DNA of 64,000 bases from Hyphomicrobiaceae bacterium. GTDB taxonomy: Bacteria > Pseudomonadota > Alphaproteobacteria > Rhizobiales > Hyphomicrobiaceae. Position 1 is the first letter of the stretch, and the number at the start of each line of letters is the position of its first letter. This document shows positions 17,369 to 26,303 of this stretch, one piece after another. The translations under genes and the position numbers were made by a program. The DNA lies in the NCBI GenBank assembly GCA_020638055.1, contig JACKJH010000002.1, forward strand, positions 310,001-374,000, given 5' to 3'. The notes under the pieces are model-generated. The model did no database searches. It saw only the letters and a list, made by a program, of their open reading frames with translations, and was not told where the DNA came from.

Positions 17369-20245
17369 ATGGGTGCAGAAACAAAGTTGGATGATCGCGT
17401 CAACACTTCTGTGCCACCCGCAGACGAGATCAAAACGACGACCTGTTACATGTGCGCGTGCCGCTGTGGCATTCGCGTTTACCTGAAGGATGGCAAGGTC
17501 CGCTACATCGAGGGCAACCGCGATCATCCCATCAACAAAGGCGTACTGTGCGGCAAAGGTTCTGCCGGCATCATGCAGCACTATTCGCCCGCGCGCCTCA
17601 AAGCGCCACTTTTAAGAACCGGTCCACGAGGTTCAGGTGAATTCAAGGAAATCACCTGGGACGAGGCGCTCGACATTGCAGCGGGTTGGCTGGGGCGCGT
17701 GCGCACGACCAATCCAAGGCGTCTTGCATTTTTCACCGGGCGCGATCAGTCGCAGTCGCTCACCGGCTGGTGGGCGTTGCAATACGGCACACCCAATTAC
17801 GCTGCGCACGGCGGCTTTTGTTCCGTTAACATGGCGGCAGCCGGCCTTTATACCTTTGGTGGCGCCTTCTGGGAGTTCGGTGAGCCCGACTGGGATCATA
17901 CCAAATATTTCATGTTGTTCGGCGTCGCCGAAGACCATGGTTCCAACCCCATCAAAATCGGGCTTGGCAAACTCAAGGAACGCGGCGCCAAGGTCGTCGC
18001 CATCAATCCGGTGCGTTCAGGCTATGGCGCGATTGCCGATGAGTGGGTTGGCATCAAACCAGGCACAGACGGAATGTTCGTGGCGGCGTTGATCCACGAA
18101 CTTCTCAGAATCGAACAGATCGATCTGGATTATCTTATCCGTTACACCAACGCCCACTGGCTGGTGATCGATGATCCAGGTGCGCAAGACCATGGTTTTT
18201 TTGCACGCTCTTTCAATAAAGAGCCAATCGCTTTCGACAAGAAGTCCGGCAGGATCGTAGACGCAAACGCACCTGACAATGCCCCAGCGCTTTCGGGACG
18301 CTACACCCTGCCAGACGGACGCCAGGGCGTGCCCTCATTTGAATTGTTGGCAAAGCGGTTCCTGTCAGACGAATACACGCCCGAGAATGCGGAAAAGATC
18401 TCTGGCGTACCGGCCGAAACCATTCGACGTATTGCAGCAGAGCTAGCACGCGTCGCGTTTCAAGAAGAGGTCGTACTCGACATTGCGTGGACCGATTGGG
18501 CCGGCCGCAAGCAGGACAAGATGATCGGCCGGCCAATTTCCATGCATGCGATGCGTGGAATTTCAGCGCATTCCAACGGCTTTCATACCTGCCGTATGAT
18601 TCACGTCCTTCAAATCCTGCTAGGCACCATCGATTGCCCCGGGGGCTTCCGCTATAAGGCACCCTATCCCAAATGCATTCCGCCACGCATCAAGCCGACC
18701 GGCAAGCAGAACCAGGTGTCACGGAACGAACCGCTCGGTGGCCCCCACCTTGGTTTTCCAATATCGCCACAAGACCTGCTGATCGACCAGGACGGCACGC
18801 CACAGCGCATCGACAAGGCGTTTAGCTGGGATGCTCCGCTGGCCGCGCATGGACTGATGCATATGGTCATCACCAACGCCGCCAACCATGATCCCTACCC
18901 GATCGAAGTGTTGTTCTTGTATATGGCCAACATGGCGTGGAACTCGTCCATGAATACGCCGGAAATGCTTGAGCACCTGACGGCAAAGGATGAGGCGACC
19001 GGCGACTACAAGATCCCCAAGATCATCTATTCAGACGCCTATAATTCCGAGATGGTGGCCTATGCAGATCTCGTTCTGCCCGACACGACGTATCTTGAAC
19101 GCTGGGATTGCATCTCGCTTCTGGACCGTCCGATTTCGGAACCAGATGGTCCTGCCGATGCCATTCGCCATCCCGTCGTCAAGCCGGATCGGGATGTTCG
19201 TGGCTTCCAAGAGGTGTTGATTGATCTTGGCTGGCGACTTGGCCTTCCGGCATTCACCAATGCAGATGGATCACGCAAGTATCCAGGCGGATATCCTGAC
19301 TACATTGTCAATCATCAGCGCATGCCCGGCGTGGGGCCATTGGCAGGTTGGCGTGGCAAGGACGGCACGTCGTTCGGTAAGGGAGAACCTAACCCCAACC
19401 AGCTCAAGGAATACATCAAGAACGGCGCCTTTCACGTGCACCATCTGCCTGAGCACATGCGCTATTTCAAACATGCAAACCGGGACTATCTGGATTGGGC
19501 GCATGACACCGGCTTTATCGCCGATGCTGAGCAACTGGTATTCCAACTCTACCTGGAACCAATGCAGAAGTTCCGTCTATCAGCACAGGGCAAGTGCGCA
19601 TTCACGCCACCCCAGATGCACCGCAATCGCATCGAGACATACTTTGATCCCCTGCCCTTCTGGTATCCGCCAATCGAAGGCGAGATGGTCGATGACGATG
19701 ATTACCCCATGTTCGCCATCACACAGCGGCCCATGCACATGTACCACTCCTGGGGTTCGCAAAATGCGTGGTTGCGCCAGATAACGGCGGAAAACCGCCT
19801 CTACATGAGCCGCAACAAGGCCAAGGACCTGAACATTGCGGATGATGACTGGGTCTGGATCACCTCCCGCATCGGCCGCGTAAAGGCTCAGGTCCGCCTC
19901 ATGGATGGTGTCAACGACGATACCGTGTGGACCTGGAATGCGATCGGCAAACGCGCAGGTGCCTGGGGTCTTTCCGAGGATGCGCCCGAAAACACCCAAG
20001 GCTTTTTATTGAACCACCTGATCGGCGAATTGCTCCCAGCGGACGCTGGTGGCTACCGCTATTCCAACTCTGATCCGGTCACCGGCCAGGCCGCATGGTT
20101 CGATCTCAAGGTGCGCATCGAAAAAGCCAGAGCCGATGAACCACACCAGACATCGCCCCGTTTCGAACCCTTAACGCGACCGCCAGGAAGCCCTGCGCCC
20201 GTGCCGTTCTCGACTTTTGGCAAACAGTTTACGCCTGAAGATTGA
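17369..20245 (+). CDS. soeA: SoeA-like molybdopterin sulfite dehydrogenase subunit
   Basis: About 958 residues, the length of SoeA, the catalytic subunit of the cytoplasmic sulfite:quinone oxidoreductase SoeABC. ATG 17369 follows AGGAGG. There is no Tat signal, as expected for a cytoplasmic enzyme. The N-terminal [4Fe-4S] ligands are C26, C29, C33 and C61 (C-x2-C-x3-C-x27-C), followed by the bis-MGD enzyme body. C151 in H-G-G-F-C-S-V-N-M is the likely molybdenum ligand, and F-T-G-R-D-Q-S-Q and G-V-A-E-D-H-G-S-N-P-I-K resemble SoeA sequences as I remember them. SoeB and SoeC genes do not follow; a hairpin and a CBS-domain gene do. A related DMSO-reductase-family specificity cannot be excluded, but the nearby sat and apr genes favour sulfite. 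Confidence 0.82.
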   Translation: MGAETKLDDRVNTSVPPADEIKTTTCYMCACRCGIRVYLKDGKVRYIEGNRDHPINKGVLCGKGSAGIMQHYSPARLKAPLLRTGPRGSGEFKEITWDEALDIAAGWLGRVRTTNPRRLAFFTGRDQSQSLTGWWALQYGTPNYAAHGGFCSVNMAAAGLYTFGGAFWEFGEPDWDHTKYFMLFGVAEDHGSNPIKIGLGKLKERGAKVVAINPVRSGYGAIADEWVGIKPGTDGMFVAALIHELLRIEQIDLDYLIRYTNAHWLVIDDPGAQDHGFFARSFNKEPIAFDKKSGRIVDANAPDNAPALSGRYTLPDGRQGVPSFELLAKRFLSDEYTPENAEKISGVPAETIRRIAAELARVAFQEEVVLDIAWTDWAGRKQDKMIGRPISMHAMRGISAHSNGFHTCRMIHVLQILLGTIDCPGGFRYKAPYPKCIPPRIKPTGKQNQVSRNEPLGGPHLGFPISPQDLLIDQDGTPQRIDKAFSWDAPLAAHGLMHMVITNAANHDPYPIEVLFLYMANMAWNSSMNTPEMLEHLTAKDEATGDYKIPKIIYSDAYNSEMVAYADLVLPDTTYLERWDCISLLDRPISEPDGPADAIRHPVVKPDRDVRGFQEVLIDLGWRLGLPAFTNADGSRKYPGGYPDYIVNHQRMPGVGPLAGWRGKDGTSFGKGEPNPNQLKEYIKNGAFHVHHLPEHMRYFKHANRDYLDWAHDTGFIADAEQLVFQLYLEPMQKFRLSAQGKCAFTPPQMHRNRIETYFDPLPFWYPPIEGEMVDDDDYPMFAITQRPMHMYHSWGSQNAWLRQITAENRLYMSRNKAKDLNIADDDWVWITSRIGRVKAQVRLMDGVNDDTVWTWNAIGKRAGAWGLSEDAPENTQGFLLNHLIGELLPADAGGYRYSNSDPVTGQAAWFDLKVRIEKARADEPHQTSPRFEPLTRPPGSPAPVPFSTFGKQFTPED

Positions 20246-20353
20246 TCGTGGGCTGGCGCATTTCCTAACATCGCCCGCCCCGCCAATACCAAAGCGGTTT
20301 CAGCGCGCGTTGCATTGTTGTTGAGGTGCGGACATAAGGATTAAGACACGAAA

Positions 20354-20397
20354 GAGCACGGATTTCAGGTGCAGTCATGCATCTGAAATCCGTGCTC
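20354..20397. terminator. Strong hairpin between convergent genes
   Basis: A 20-bp stem with one G-T pair and a 4-base loop: GAGCACGGATTTCAGGTGCA, then GTCA, then the complementary arm. It lies between soeA (+) and the CBS gene (-) and may end transcription from both sides. No T-run follows, so it is not a classical intrinsic terminator. Confidence 0.5.
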
Positions 20398-20457
20398 GGG
20401 TTCCTTACGGAGTTCGTCAGACCGAACGATTTATGTTCGTTTTAAATGCCGCTCGCA

Positions 20458-20889
20458 TCAACCGCGCGCGATGGAAATGTCACGCATCACGGCCGCGTTT
20501 TCTTCAGCGTTTTGGCGCAGAACATCAAGCGTATCGCGGATTGAAACAATTCCCACGACCTTGCCATCTTCACTAACCGGCAAGTGGCGGATCTTGTGAC
20601 GCTTCATCAAGGCCATCGCCTCAAGTACTGTATTGTCAGGCTTACAGGTAATGACGTTTTTGGCCATCAAATCCGAGACCAGCATCGTGTCGATCTTGGG
20701 CATGCGATTGGCAAATGCACGCACGATGTCGCGCTCGCCGAACATGCCAACGAGGCGATTGTTTTCATCCATAACCGGCAACGCACCGATATATTTGGTA
20801 TGTAAAATAACCGCAGCAGTCTGAACCGTGTCTTGCGGCCGACAAACGACAAGTGGACCTTGATCTCGGACGATCTCACGAACCAGCAT
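20458..20889 (-). CDS. Paired CBS-domain protein
   Basis: About 143 residues made of two CBS domains (about 10-65 and 75-130). Repeated motifs D-T-V-x-x-A...G-A-L-P-V and D-N-T-V-L-E-A...I-R-H-L-P-V mark them. Such proteins bind adenosyl nucleotides and act as energy sensors; a link to AMP/APS metabolism encoded nearby is attractive but only inferred. AAGGAGAGG precedes the ATG. Confidence 0.88.
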   Translation of the reverse strand: MLVREIVRDQGPLVVCRPQDTVQTAAVILHTKYIGALPVMDENNRLVGMFGERDIVRAFANRMPKIDTMLVSDLMAKNVITCKPDNTVLEAMALMKRHKIRHLPVSEDGKVVGIVSIRDTLDVLRQNAEENAAVMRDISIARG

Positions 20890-21467
20890 GAACCTCTCCT
20901 TGTTATTAAGTCGCTTAGTGTTTCCTCAGTTGCTCATGTCGCCTTTTGGACGTGATTTCTGTCTGGTCCGTCATTCGTGGCGGTTCTTGTGCCGCTCGTG
21001 ATGCGAAATATTCTGCGACAATCCTTCAGCCAAAGCCAGAGTGAAGCCGTGGTAACGCTACGATAACCGCACCCTGAGCGGCTGCAAACAGGCAGCGCCA
21101 ATGTCCTTTTTGATTCAATCGACAACAGTGGTGAGGCCAGCGTGCTAAGTTTTGTGCCAAACAAGCCGGCAAATGCTGTCAATCAGGCCGTCCCCGTCAC
21201 GCATGGGCACACCAAAGGTCGCCAATGCGCCAATTCAATCCTCACTTACCCGTTCCAAGCCTCATGAACATGTGCAGCGCTACAGTTAAATTGCTCCAAG
21301 CCAGCAAAAGTGGGGGCGTTAATAGTCTCGCCTCACGGCGCGAGACGGCAATTCTGGTCAACAGGTGGCCACTCCAACACTCCAATCTGCATCCCGCATT
21401 TCCAACAGCTACCGCCGAGTTGCATTGGCACGTTGTTGAGCCCGGCAATCCAAAAATCCTGCCGATC
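20890..21467. other. Intergenic region without a supported gene
   Basis: The stretch between the CBS gene and the repeat upstream of sat contains short open frames on both strands with no ribosome binding site or domain. Promoters for both flanking genes must lie in 20890-21827 but none can be assigned. Confidence 0.4.
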
Positions 21468-21573
21468 CTAGAGCGCTTTTCGATCCTATGGAATCGGATC
21501 AGCGCTCCAGCTTTTTGGTTGGGTCGCATTTTCTTTGACGAACCGGCGTCCACTTTGTCGGAAAATGGCCTAG
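21468..21573 (+). repeat. Dispersed bipartite palindromic repeat
   Basis: One unit beginning CTAGAGCGCTTTTCGATCC, with changes in the right half (TTTGTCGGAAAATGGCCTAG). It is 255 bp upstream of sat. Confidence 0.85.
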
Positions 21574-21827
21574 CAACGTCGAAGTCAAAAACGAAACAAG
21601 CGGTGCTGGCCGCATGACTTCACGCGCCTTCCCATTGGCAAAGCCAACATTCGTGTCCACGGGCCTAAAATGGATGCGGCAATTCTTATATTCGACTTTT
21701 CGAATAGAACACTTTTTAATCGGCCCTGACAAGACATCCGGATTGCTACGAAAGCATTCAAATACTTTCTTTTGCAGCGCACAATAAGCTCATGAACGCC
21801 TTGTCCTATCGGGAGGAAACTACAATA

Positions 21828-23039
21828 ATGTCGAAGCTCATCGCGCCCCACGGGTCCGACGAACTGATGCCGCTTTATGTCTATGACACGAGCGAGAACG
21901 AGCGCCTTCAACACGAGGCGCGCGACCTGCCTTCAATTCTGGTCAGTTCGGCAGCGGCGGCCAATGCCGTCATGCTTGGAGCTGGCTACTTCACACCGCT
22001 TAAAGGTTACATGAACAAGGCAGATGCCATGTCGGCGGCAACCGACATGAAGATTGCCTCTGGATTGTTCTGGCCGGTTCCTGTCGTCAATCTCGTCAAG
22101 GACGCTGGCGGCATTTCTGCAGGCCAACGTGTTGCGCTGAAGGATCCCAACGTCGAAGGCAATCCCGTTCTGGCGATTATGGACGTTGAAGCGGTTGAGG
22201 AATTATCGGACGCCGAACTGGCCACGATTGTTGACAAAGTCTACGGCACGGCCGATCCGGAGCATCCCGGCGTTGCAGCGCTGCTTTCACAGGGCAAGAC
22301 GGTGTTGTCTGGTCCCATCAAAGTCTTGAACTTCAGCTACTTCCAGACTGAGTTCCCCGACACCTTCCGAACCGCTGTCGAAATTCGAAATGAAATTGCC
22401 GAGCGCGGCTGGTCCAAGGTGGTCGCTTTCCAGACACGCAACCCAATGCACCGCGCGCATGAAGAGCTGTGCCACATGGCGATGGAGCGACTGGGTGCCG
22501 ACGGCCTTGTCATCCATATGCTGTTGGGCAAACTCAAGAAGGGTGACATTCCAGCGCCCGTGCGCGACGCGGCAATTCGCAAGATGGTCGAAATCTACTT
22601 CCCCCCCAACTCCGCAATGGTGACAGGTTACGGATTCGACATGCTCTATGCCGGTCCGCGTGAGGCGCTGCTGCACGCTGTCTTCCGCCAGAACATGGGC
22701 GCCACACACCTCATTTTAGGCCGTGACCACGCCGGCGTTGGCGACTATTACGGCCCCTTCGACGCACAGGAAATCTTCGACACAATTCCGAAGGACGCGT
22801 TGAAGATCGACACGTTCCGCGCCGACAACACCGCCTATTCCAAAAAACTCAACAAAGTGGTGATGATGCGCGAAGCTCCTGGTCACACCAAGGAAGACTT
22901 CGTCGCTCTGTCGGGTACCAAGGTTCGCGAAATGCTGGGCCAGGGCATTGCGCCTCCGCCTGAGTTCTCGCGACCTGAAGTCGCCGATATTCTGATTGGT
23001 TATTATCAGGCCCTCGACAGCGGCAAATTGTCCAGTTAA
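21828..23039 (+). CDS. sat: Sulfate adenylyltransferase (ATP sulfurylase), Sat type
   Basis: About 403 residues, the length of the homo-oligomeric dissimilatory enzyme rather than CysDN. The catalytic Q-T-R-N-P-M-H-R-A-H-E is at about residue 202, G-R-D-H-A-G-V-G at about 298, and S-G-T-K-V-R-E-M-L near the C-terminus. In sulfur oxidisers the enzyme runs in reverse: APS plus pyrophosphate gives ATP plus sulfate, downstream of AprBA. The start is ATG 21828, with GGGAGGAAA at 21811; an upstream ATG at 21792 lacks such a site. A small gene and a terminator follow. Confidence 0.94.
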   Translation: MSKLIAPHGSDELMPLYVYDTSENERLQHEARDLPSILVSSAAAANAVMLGAGYFTPLKGYMNKADAMSAATDMKIASGLFWPVPVVNLVKDAGGISAGQRVALKDPNVEGNPVLAIMDVEAVEELSDAELATIVDKVYGTADPEHPGVAALLSQGKTVLSGPIKVLNFSYFQTEFPDTFRTAVEIRNEIAERGWSKVVAFQTRNPMHRAHEELCHMAMERLGADGLVIHMLLGKLKKGDIPAPVRDAAIRKMVEIYFPPNSAMVTGYGFDMLYAGPREALLHAVFRQNMGATHLILGRDHAGVGDYYGPFDAQEIFDTIPKDALKIDTFRADNTAYSKKLNKVVMMREAPGHTKEDFVALSGTKVREMLGQGIAPPPEFSRPEVADILIGYYQALDSGKLSS

Positions 23040-23239
23040 CGGCCGCAAGTTCAGTTCGCCCAAGGGTTTGGCTGCTTGAGGAACAACGCAATTGCGGGAT
23101 AGCTCTAATTGCGCTTTCCCCGAAAAACGAGGCCCTGTATAGTCCCGCACTATGGGACATGAGACGCTTTTGCGTAAACACAGCTTGCAGAATTTCATGT
23201 ATTGGCGGTGAGCGCCAGCAAACAAACGGAAGGCAGATA

Positions 23240-23398
23240 ATGAGCGACGTAAAGCCAACCAACAAGGTTCCTGAAGGTAACGCGCGTTTCTTCAAGACGC
23301 GTCAGAAGGAGCCCACCGCAAAGGGTTTCGTCGGCTACGAAACGATTTGGGAGCCGATGCAGAAGGAAGCCAAGTACACCACGCCGAAGAAGCCATAA
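23240..23398 (+). CDS. Small hypothetical protein following sat
   Basis: 52 residues, hydrophilic and basic, with G-Y-E-T-I-W-E-P-M and a P-K-K-P end. ATG 23240 has GGAAGG upstream, and the gene lies 200 bp after sat and before a good terminator, so it is probably co-transcribed with it. No family recognised. Because of its position it could be linked to sulfite or APS metabolism. Confidence 0.6.
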   Translation: MSDVKPTNKVPEGNARFFKTRQKEPTAKGFVGYETIWEPMQKEAKYTTPKKP

Positions 23399-23470
23399 CG
23401 GCAAGGTCAAAACCTTTAGGCGCATTCAACTGCGCTGAACAGGAATTGGCGGTGTGTCGGTTCTATGATT

Positions 23471-23516
23471 GAGCCCGTTCACGTTTCATGCAGACGAGAA
23501 CGGGCTCTTTTGCTTT
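23471..23516 (+). terminator. Rho-independent terminator after sat
   Basis: A 10-bp perfect stem, GAGCCCGTTC and GAACGGGCTC, is followed by TTTTGCTTTT. It ends the sat transcript. Confidence 0.85.
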
Positions 23517-23692
23517 TGGTTGCAACATTTTTCACGCGATAATTTTTGATAGGGCGTTGGGGATAATCTCCACCAAGACAACCGCAACCTCGATTGCGTT
23601 CAAAAGGCGCCGCACGCGTCGCACCATGGATGCCGTGCATAAAGCACGGGATGGTAAAGGTAGGTGGGCTTAATATTTTACGCCGGCCAACC

Positions 23693-23717
23693 GGGGATTC
23701 CGTATTTTACAAACCCA
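23693..23717 (+). repeat. Left terminal inverted repeat of the IS1595 transposon
   Basis: 25 bp beginning GGGGATTCCGTATTTT; complementary to 26279-26303 at 22 positions, and preceded by the 8-bp duplication GGCCAACC. Confidence 0.92.
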
Positions 23718-23788
23718 AGATGCTGTGACATACAGGAGGCTGGCTGATGCGTCCAAAGCACAAGACTATAATCCAGCGCGGGATCAGA

Positions 23789-23962
23789 TCAGGATTTGGT
23801 CGTGGTGCCGGCCTTCTTGGGCTTTGCCATGGGAGCCGTCGCGATCTTCCGCACAGATTGTCTGAACGCATTTTCGGTGCCATCGGCACCGTGCTCACGC
23901 GCTGCGTCTATGAACTTTTGGCGTTGTGTACGCTTATCTTGCTCTCTTGTGCGATTCACCAT
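23789..23962 (-). CDS. Small basic protein, transposon passenger
   Basis: 57 residues starting M-V-N-R-T-R-E-Q-D-K-R, with an A-A-R-E-H-G-A-D-x-x-E-x-A-F motif and a Lys/Ala/Pro-rich tail. ATG GTG at 23962 follows GAGGG. Short proteins of this shape occur in alphaproteobacterial genomes, to my memory without known function. It is divergent from the DUF6978/DUF1828 pair and lies inside the inverted repeats, so it is cargo. Confidence 0.6.
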   Translation of the reverse strand: MVNRTREQDKRTQRQKFIDAAREHGADGTENAFRQSVRKIATAPMAKPKKAGTTTKS

Positions 23963-24052
23963 GGCACCCTCAATGTAGAAAGTAATGTATATGATTTGCT
24001 AGCCAACCGCGAGTTAGCTTCGTACTCTGTTTTCTGTCGTACGGAGCAGGTA

Positions 24053-24496
24053 ATGAGTGACGAGTTAACGCAAGCTGAGGCGGACGCTCTATTGGCGTTG
24101 GCTAAAATATACACGCTTGGCGTAACTGTGGAATGGCCTCTGCCAGGTGCCAAGAAATCGGTTAATCTTGTTTCGCGTGATAAGCGCGAGGCATTCTTGT
24201 TGGATGTTTCTAGAGCTTCCATCAAGCTAGAGCGATTAGTTATTCAAACCCGCGCGCGCACAACGGTCGTACTTGCGCGTCTCGACATTGAGGGGGCAGG
24301 GCATAGGAACCCGGACGGCGAAGAGTTACCCTGTCCACACATTCACCTATATCGGGAGGGGTATCATGACAAATGGGCTTTCCCAGTTCCGGCCGAACAC
24401 TTCACAGATTTGACGGATCGTCAAAAGACGTTATCTGACTTCATGCGCTATTGCCAAATTGTGGCACCTCCCGAGTTTGTAGGGGGGCTAATTTAA
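24053..24496 (+). CDS. DUF6978-like protein, transposon passenger
   Basis: 147 residues. ATG 24053 follows ACGGAG. It has an acidic N-terminus (D-E-L-T-Q-A-E-A-D-A-L-L), a central beta-rich region with L-P-C-P-H-I-H-L-Y, and F-P-V-P-A-E-H-F near the end, a pattern I associate with DUF6978. The stop overlaps the next start (TAATG), so the two proteins are made together. This pairing with DUF1828/1829 points to a two-component module of unknown function. Base composition is visibly more AT-rich than the surrounding genes. Confidence 0.65.
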   Translation: MSDELTQAEADALLALAKIYTLGVTVEWPLPGAKKSVNLVSRDKREAFLLDVSRASIKLERLVIQTRARTTVVLARLDIEGAGHRNPDGEELPCPHIHLYREGYHDKWAFPVPAEHFTDLTDRQKTLSDFMRYCQIVAPPEFVGGLI

Positions 24497-25269
24497 TGTC
24501 GAGTGTCAGTGAGATAAGTCAGCTTGTTGATGGGTATCAGAAGTGGCTCAAAGACAAAACGACGCTTAAAAGCCTTCATGCTGACTGGGTGGAAATTTCC
24601 ACGCCGTTTCTGGACCGGCATAACGACTACATACTTTTGTATGTGAAAGCCGTGGATGGTGGCTACCATATTACCGATGATGGGCACACCATTCGTGATC
24701 TGGTGTTATCCGGATGCAATCTAGACACGCCAAAACGAAGGTCCCTACTTCAAGTTACGCTCAATGGATTTCGGATCGAAGAACGCGATGATGTGCTAAG
24801 TGTGCGAGCCAGCGCAGACAATTTTGCTCTCAAGAAGCACTCCCTTTTACAAGCAATCCTAGCTGTCAACGATCTCTTTTACCTATCTTCCGCAACCGTG
24901 CTGAGCCTATTCAAAGAGGATGTGGAGCGTTGGCTAGCACTTTCAGAAATCAGGTTTGTGCCTAACATTCAAATTGTCGGTAAGACTGGCTATATTCACA
25001 ACTTCGATTTTGCAATACCCTCATCGCGCGCCGCCCCAGAGCGAATTATAAAGGCAATAGGCAACCCTAATAAGGATGCCGCGCTGGCCTATGTCACTTC
25101 TTGGGTGGACACGCTTGATCAGCGACCAGCGAATGCCCAAGCGCTAGCTTTTCTAAATGATAACGGGAGGGTGATTGGACCACCTGTTCTCGATGCGCTC
25201 AGGCAGTATGACATCAAGCCTGTGATATGGTCGGAACGAGAAGAATATCGACAGCAGCTAGCCGCTTAA
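24496..25269 (+). CDS. DUF1828/DUF1829 protein, transposon passenger
   Basis: 257 residues. The N-terminal half fits DUF1828 (E-I-S-T-P-F-L-D-R-H-N-D, Y-H-I-T-D-D-G-x-T) and the C-terminal half DUF1829 (around residues 155-245). It is translated from an ATG overlapping the preceding stop and preceded by GGGGGG. Its last 12 bases overlap the 3' end of the convergent transposase gene, so cargo and transposase are tightly packed. No enzyme motif is known to me; such pairs could be defence or toxin-antitoxin modules, but that is speculation. Confidence 0.75.
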   Translation: MSSVSEISQLVDGYQKWLKDKTTLKSLHADWVEISTPFLDRHNDYILLYVKAVDGGYHITDDGHTIRDLVLSGCNLDTPKRRSLLQVTLNGFRIEERDDVLSVRASADNFALKKHSLLQAILAVNDLFYLSSATVLSLFKEDVERWLALSEIRFVPNIQIVGKTGYIHNFDFAIPSSRAAPERIIKAIGNPNKDAALAYVTSWVDTLDQRPANAQALAFLNDNGRVIGPPVLDALRQYDIKPVIWSEREEYRQQLAA

Positions 25270-26232
25270 CTGTCGATCTTTTTGGAAATCAGGCTGTCGA
25301 TACGTCAATCGCTTGCCCTTGGCACCCCTCACCGCATTAACGGCACGTTCCTTGTCTTCAACCCCAAGCGCAGATCGGTTGTTGTAGCGGAAGTCGAACT
25401 CCGCCAGATACCGATGCAGGTGCTTCTCTGAGCAGTGCTGGTACACGCCTTTCATACCGCGCTTGAAGATTGAGAAGTAGCCCTCAACCGTGTTGGTGCA
25501 GATGTCGCCGCGCTTCCATTCATCCTTGGAGTGGTTCACCGAACCATGCTTCTGGAAGTGCTTGCCGAGCTTGTTGTAGTACTTGGCCTGATCCGTCGAA
25601 ATCTGCGTCTCACGGTCAATGTTGGCTTTGATGATCGGCATCAGTTCGTTGGCGTAGGTGCCGCCAACATGGAAGCTGCGGGCGTTGCCGCCACGCTCTA
25701 CCAGCGTCAGGACTGCCATCTTCTGGTGCATGCCGTGCGGCTTGGAAAAGCGCTTGGCGGACTTCTTTTTGCCGACGAACGTCTCGTCTACTTCCATGTG
25801 AGTGCTGCCACCACCCATTGGGGCCAGCGCGCCAGAGCGCATGGCCTCGCGGATGCGGTGGCTCATGAACCAAGCCGTATTGTACTGAACCTCAAGGATG
25901 CGGTGCAGTTGATGGCTGCTGATGCCCTTCTTTGAGGAAACCATCAGGTGAATGGCCTGCAACCACTTGTGCAGCGGTGCGTGGCTGTCCTCGAAAATCG
26001 TGCCAACGCGGACGGTAAACTGCTTGCGGCAGTGGCCGCACTTCTTCAGGCCGTGACGCTCGACGCCTTCGGGGTTCTTCTTGCTGGGCTTGGAGCGAAC
26101 GCCCTTCAAGGCATAGACCCGATCCATGCCGCCGCAGTGGGGGCAAACGGGGCCTTCCGGCCACAGTATTGCCTCCAGCTCAGTGAAGGCTGCAGCTTCA
26201 TCGTGAAAGTGTTTGGCGCTGATAATAGACAT
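25258..26232 (-). CDS. IS1595-family transposase
   Basis: About 324 residues. Zinc-ribbon cysteines are at about 30, 33, 65 and 68 (C-P-H-C and C-G-H-C). The catalytic domain has D149 in M-E-V-D-E-T-F, D214 in S-T-D-Q-A, and N/E near 247-250 in T-N-T-V-E-G-Y-F, as in the DDE/DDN transposases of this family. ATG 26232 gives the usual N-terminus (M-S-I-I-S-A-K-H-F-H); a TTG 30 bases upstream is less likely. Intact, so probably active. Confidence 0.93.
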   Translation of the reverse strand: MSIISAKHFHDEAAAFTELEAILWPEGPVCPHCGGMDRVYALKGVRSKPSKKNPEGVERHGLKKCGHCRKQFTVRVGTIFEDSHAPLHKWLQAIHLMVSSKKGISSHQLHRILEVQYNTAWFMSHRIREAMRSGALAPMGGGSTHMEVDETFVGKKKSAKRFSKPHGMHQKMAVLTLVERGGNARSFHVGGTYANELMPIIKANIDRETQISTDQAKYYNKLGKHFQKHGSVNHSKDEWKRGDICTNTVEGYFSIFKRGMKGVYQHCSEKHLHRYLAEFDFRYNNRSALGVEDKERAVNAVRGAKGKRLTYRQPDFQKDRQLSG

Positions 26233-26278
26233 GATTTGGCTCACGAATTTCGTATAAGCCAAATATAGGTGCCCGGAA

Positions 26279-26303
26279 TGGGTTTGTCAAATACGGAATC
26301 CTG
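26279..26303 (-). repeat. Right terminal inverted repeat of the IS1595 transposon
   Basis: 25 bp, complementary to the left end at 22 positions, and followed by the second copy of the 8-bp duplication GGCCAACC. Confidence 0.92.

Larger units (their letters stand above)
23693..26303. mobile_element. IS1595-family transposon with passenger genes
   Basis: 2,611 bp. Left end 23693-23717 and right end 26279-26303 are 25-bp inverted repeats matching at 22 of 25 positions, with the shared core GGATTCCGTATTT...ACAAACCCA. Both sides are flanked by the identical 8-bp GGCCAACC (23685-23692 and 26304-26311), the target duplication length known for IS1595. Contents: a 57-aa gene (-), a DUF6978-like gene and a DUF1828/DUF1829 gene (+, coupled), and the transposase (-). 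All genes look intact and the duplication is perfect, so insertion appears recent. It lies between sat and the apr operon's accessory genes. Confidence 0.92.

Noticed and set aside
23693..26303. Simple insertion sequence without cargo
   Set aside because: The inverted ends with matching 8-bp duplications enclose the DUF genes as well as the transposase, so the unit is larger than a bare insertion sequence.
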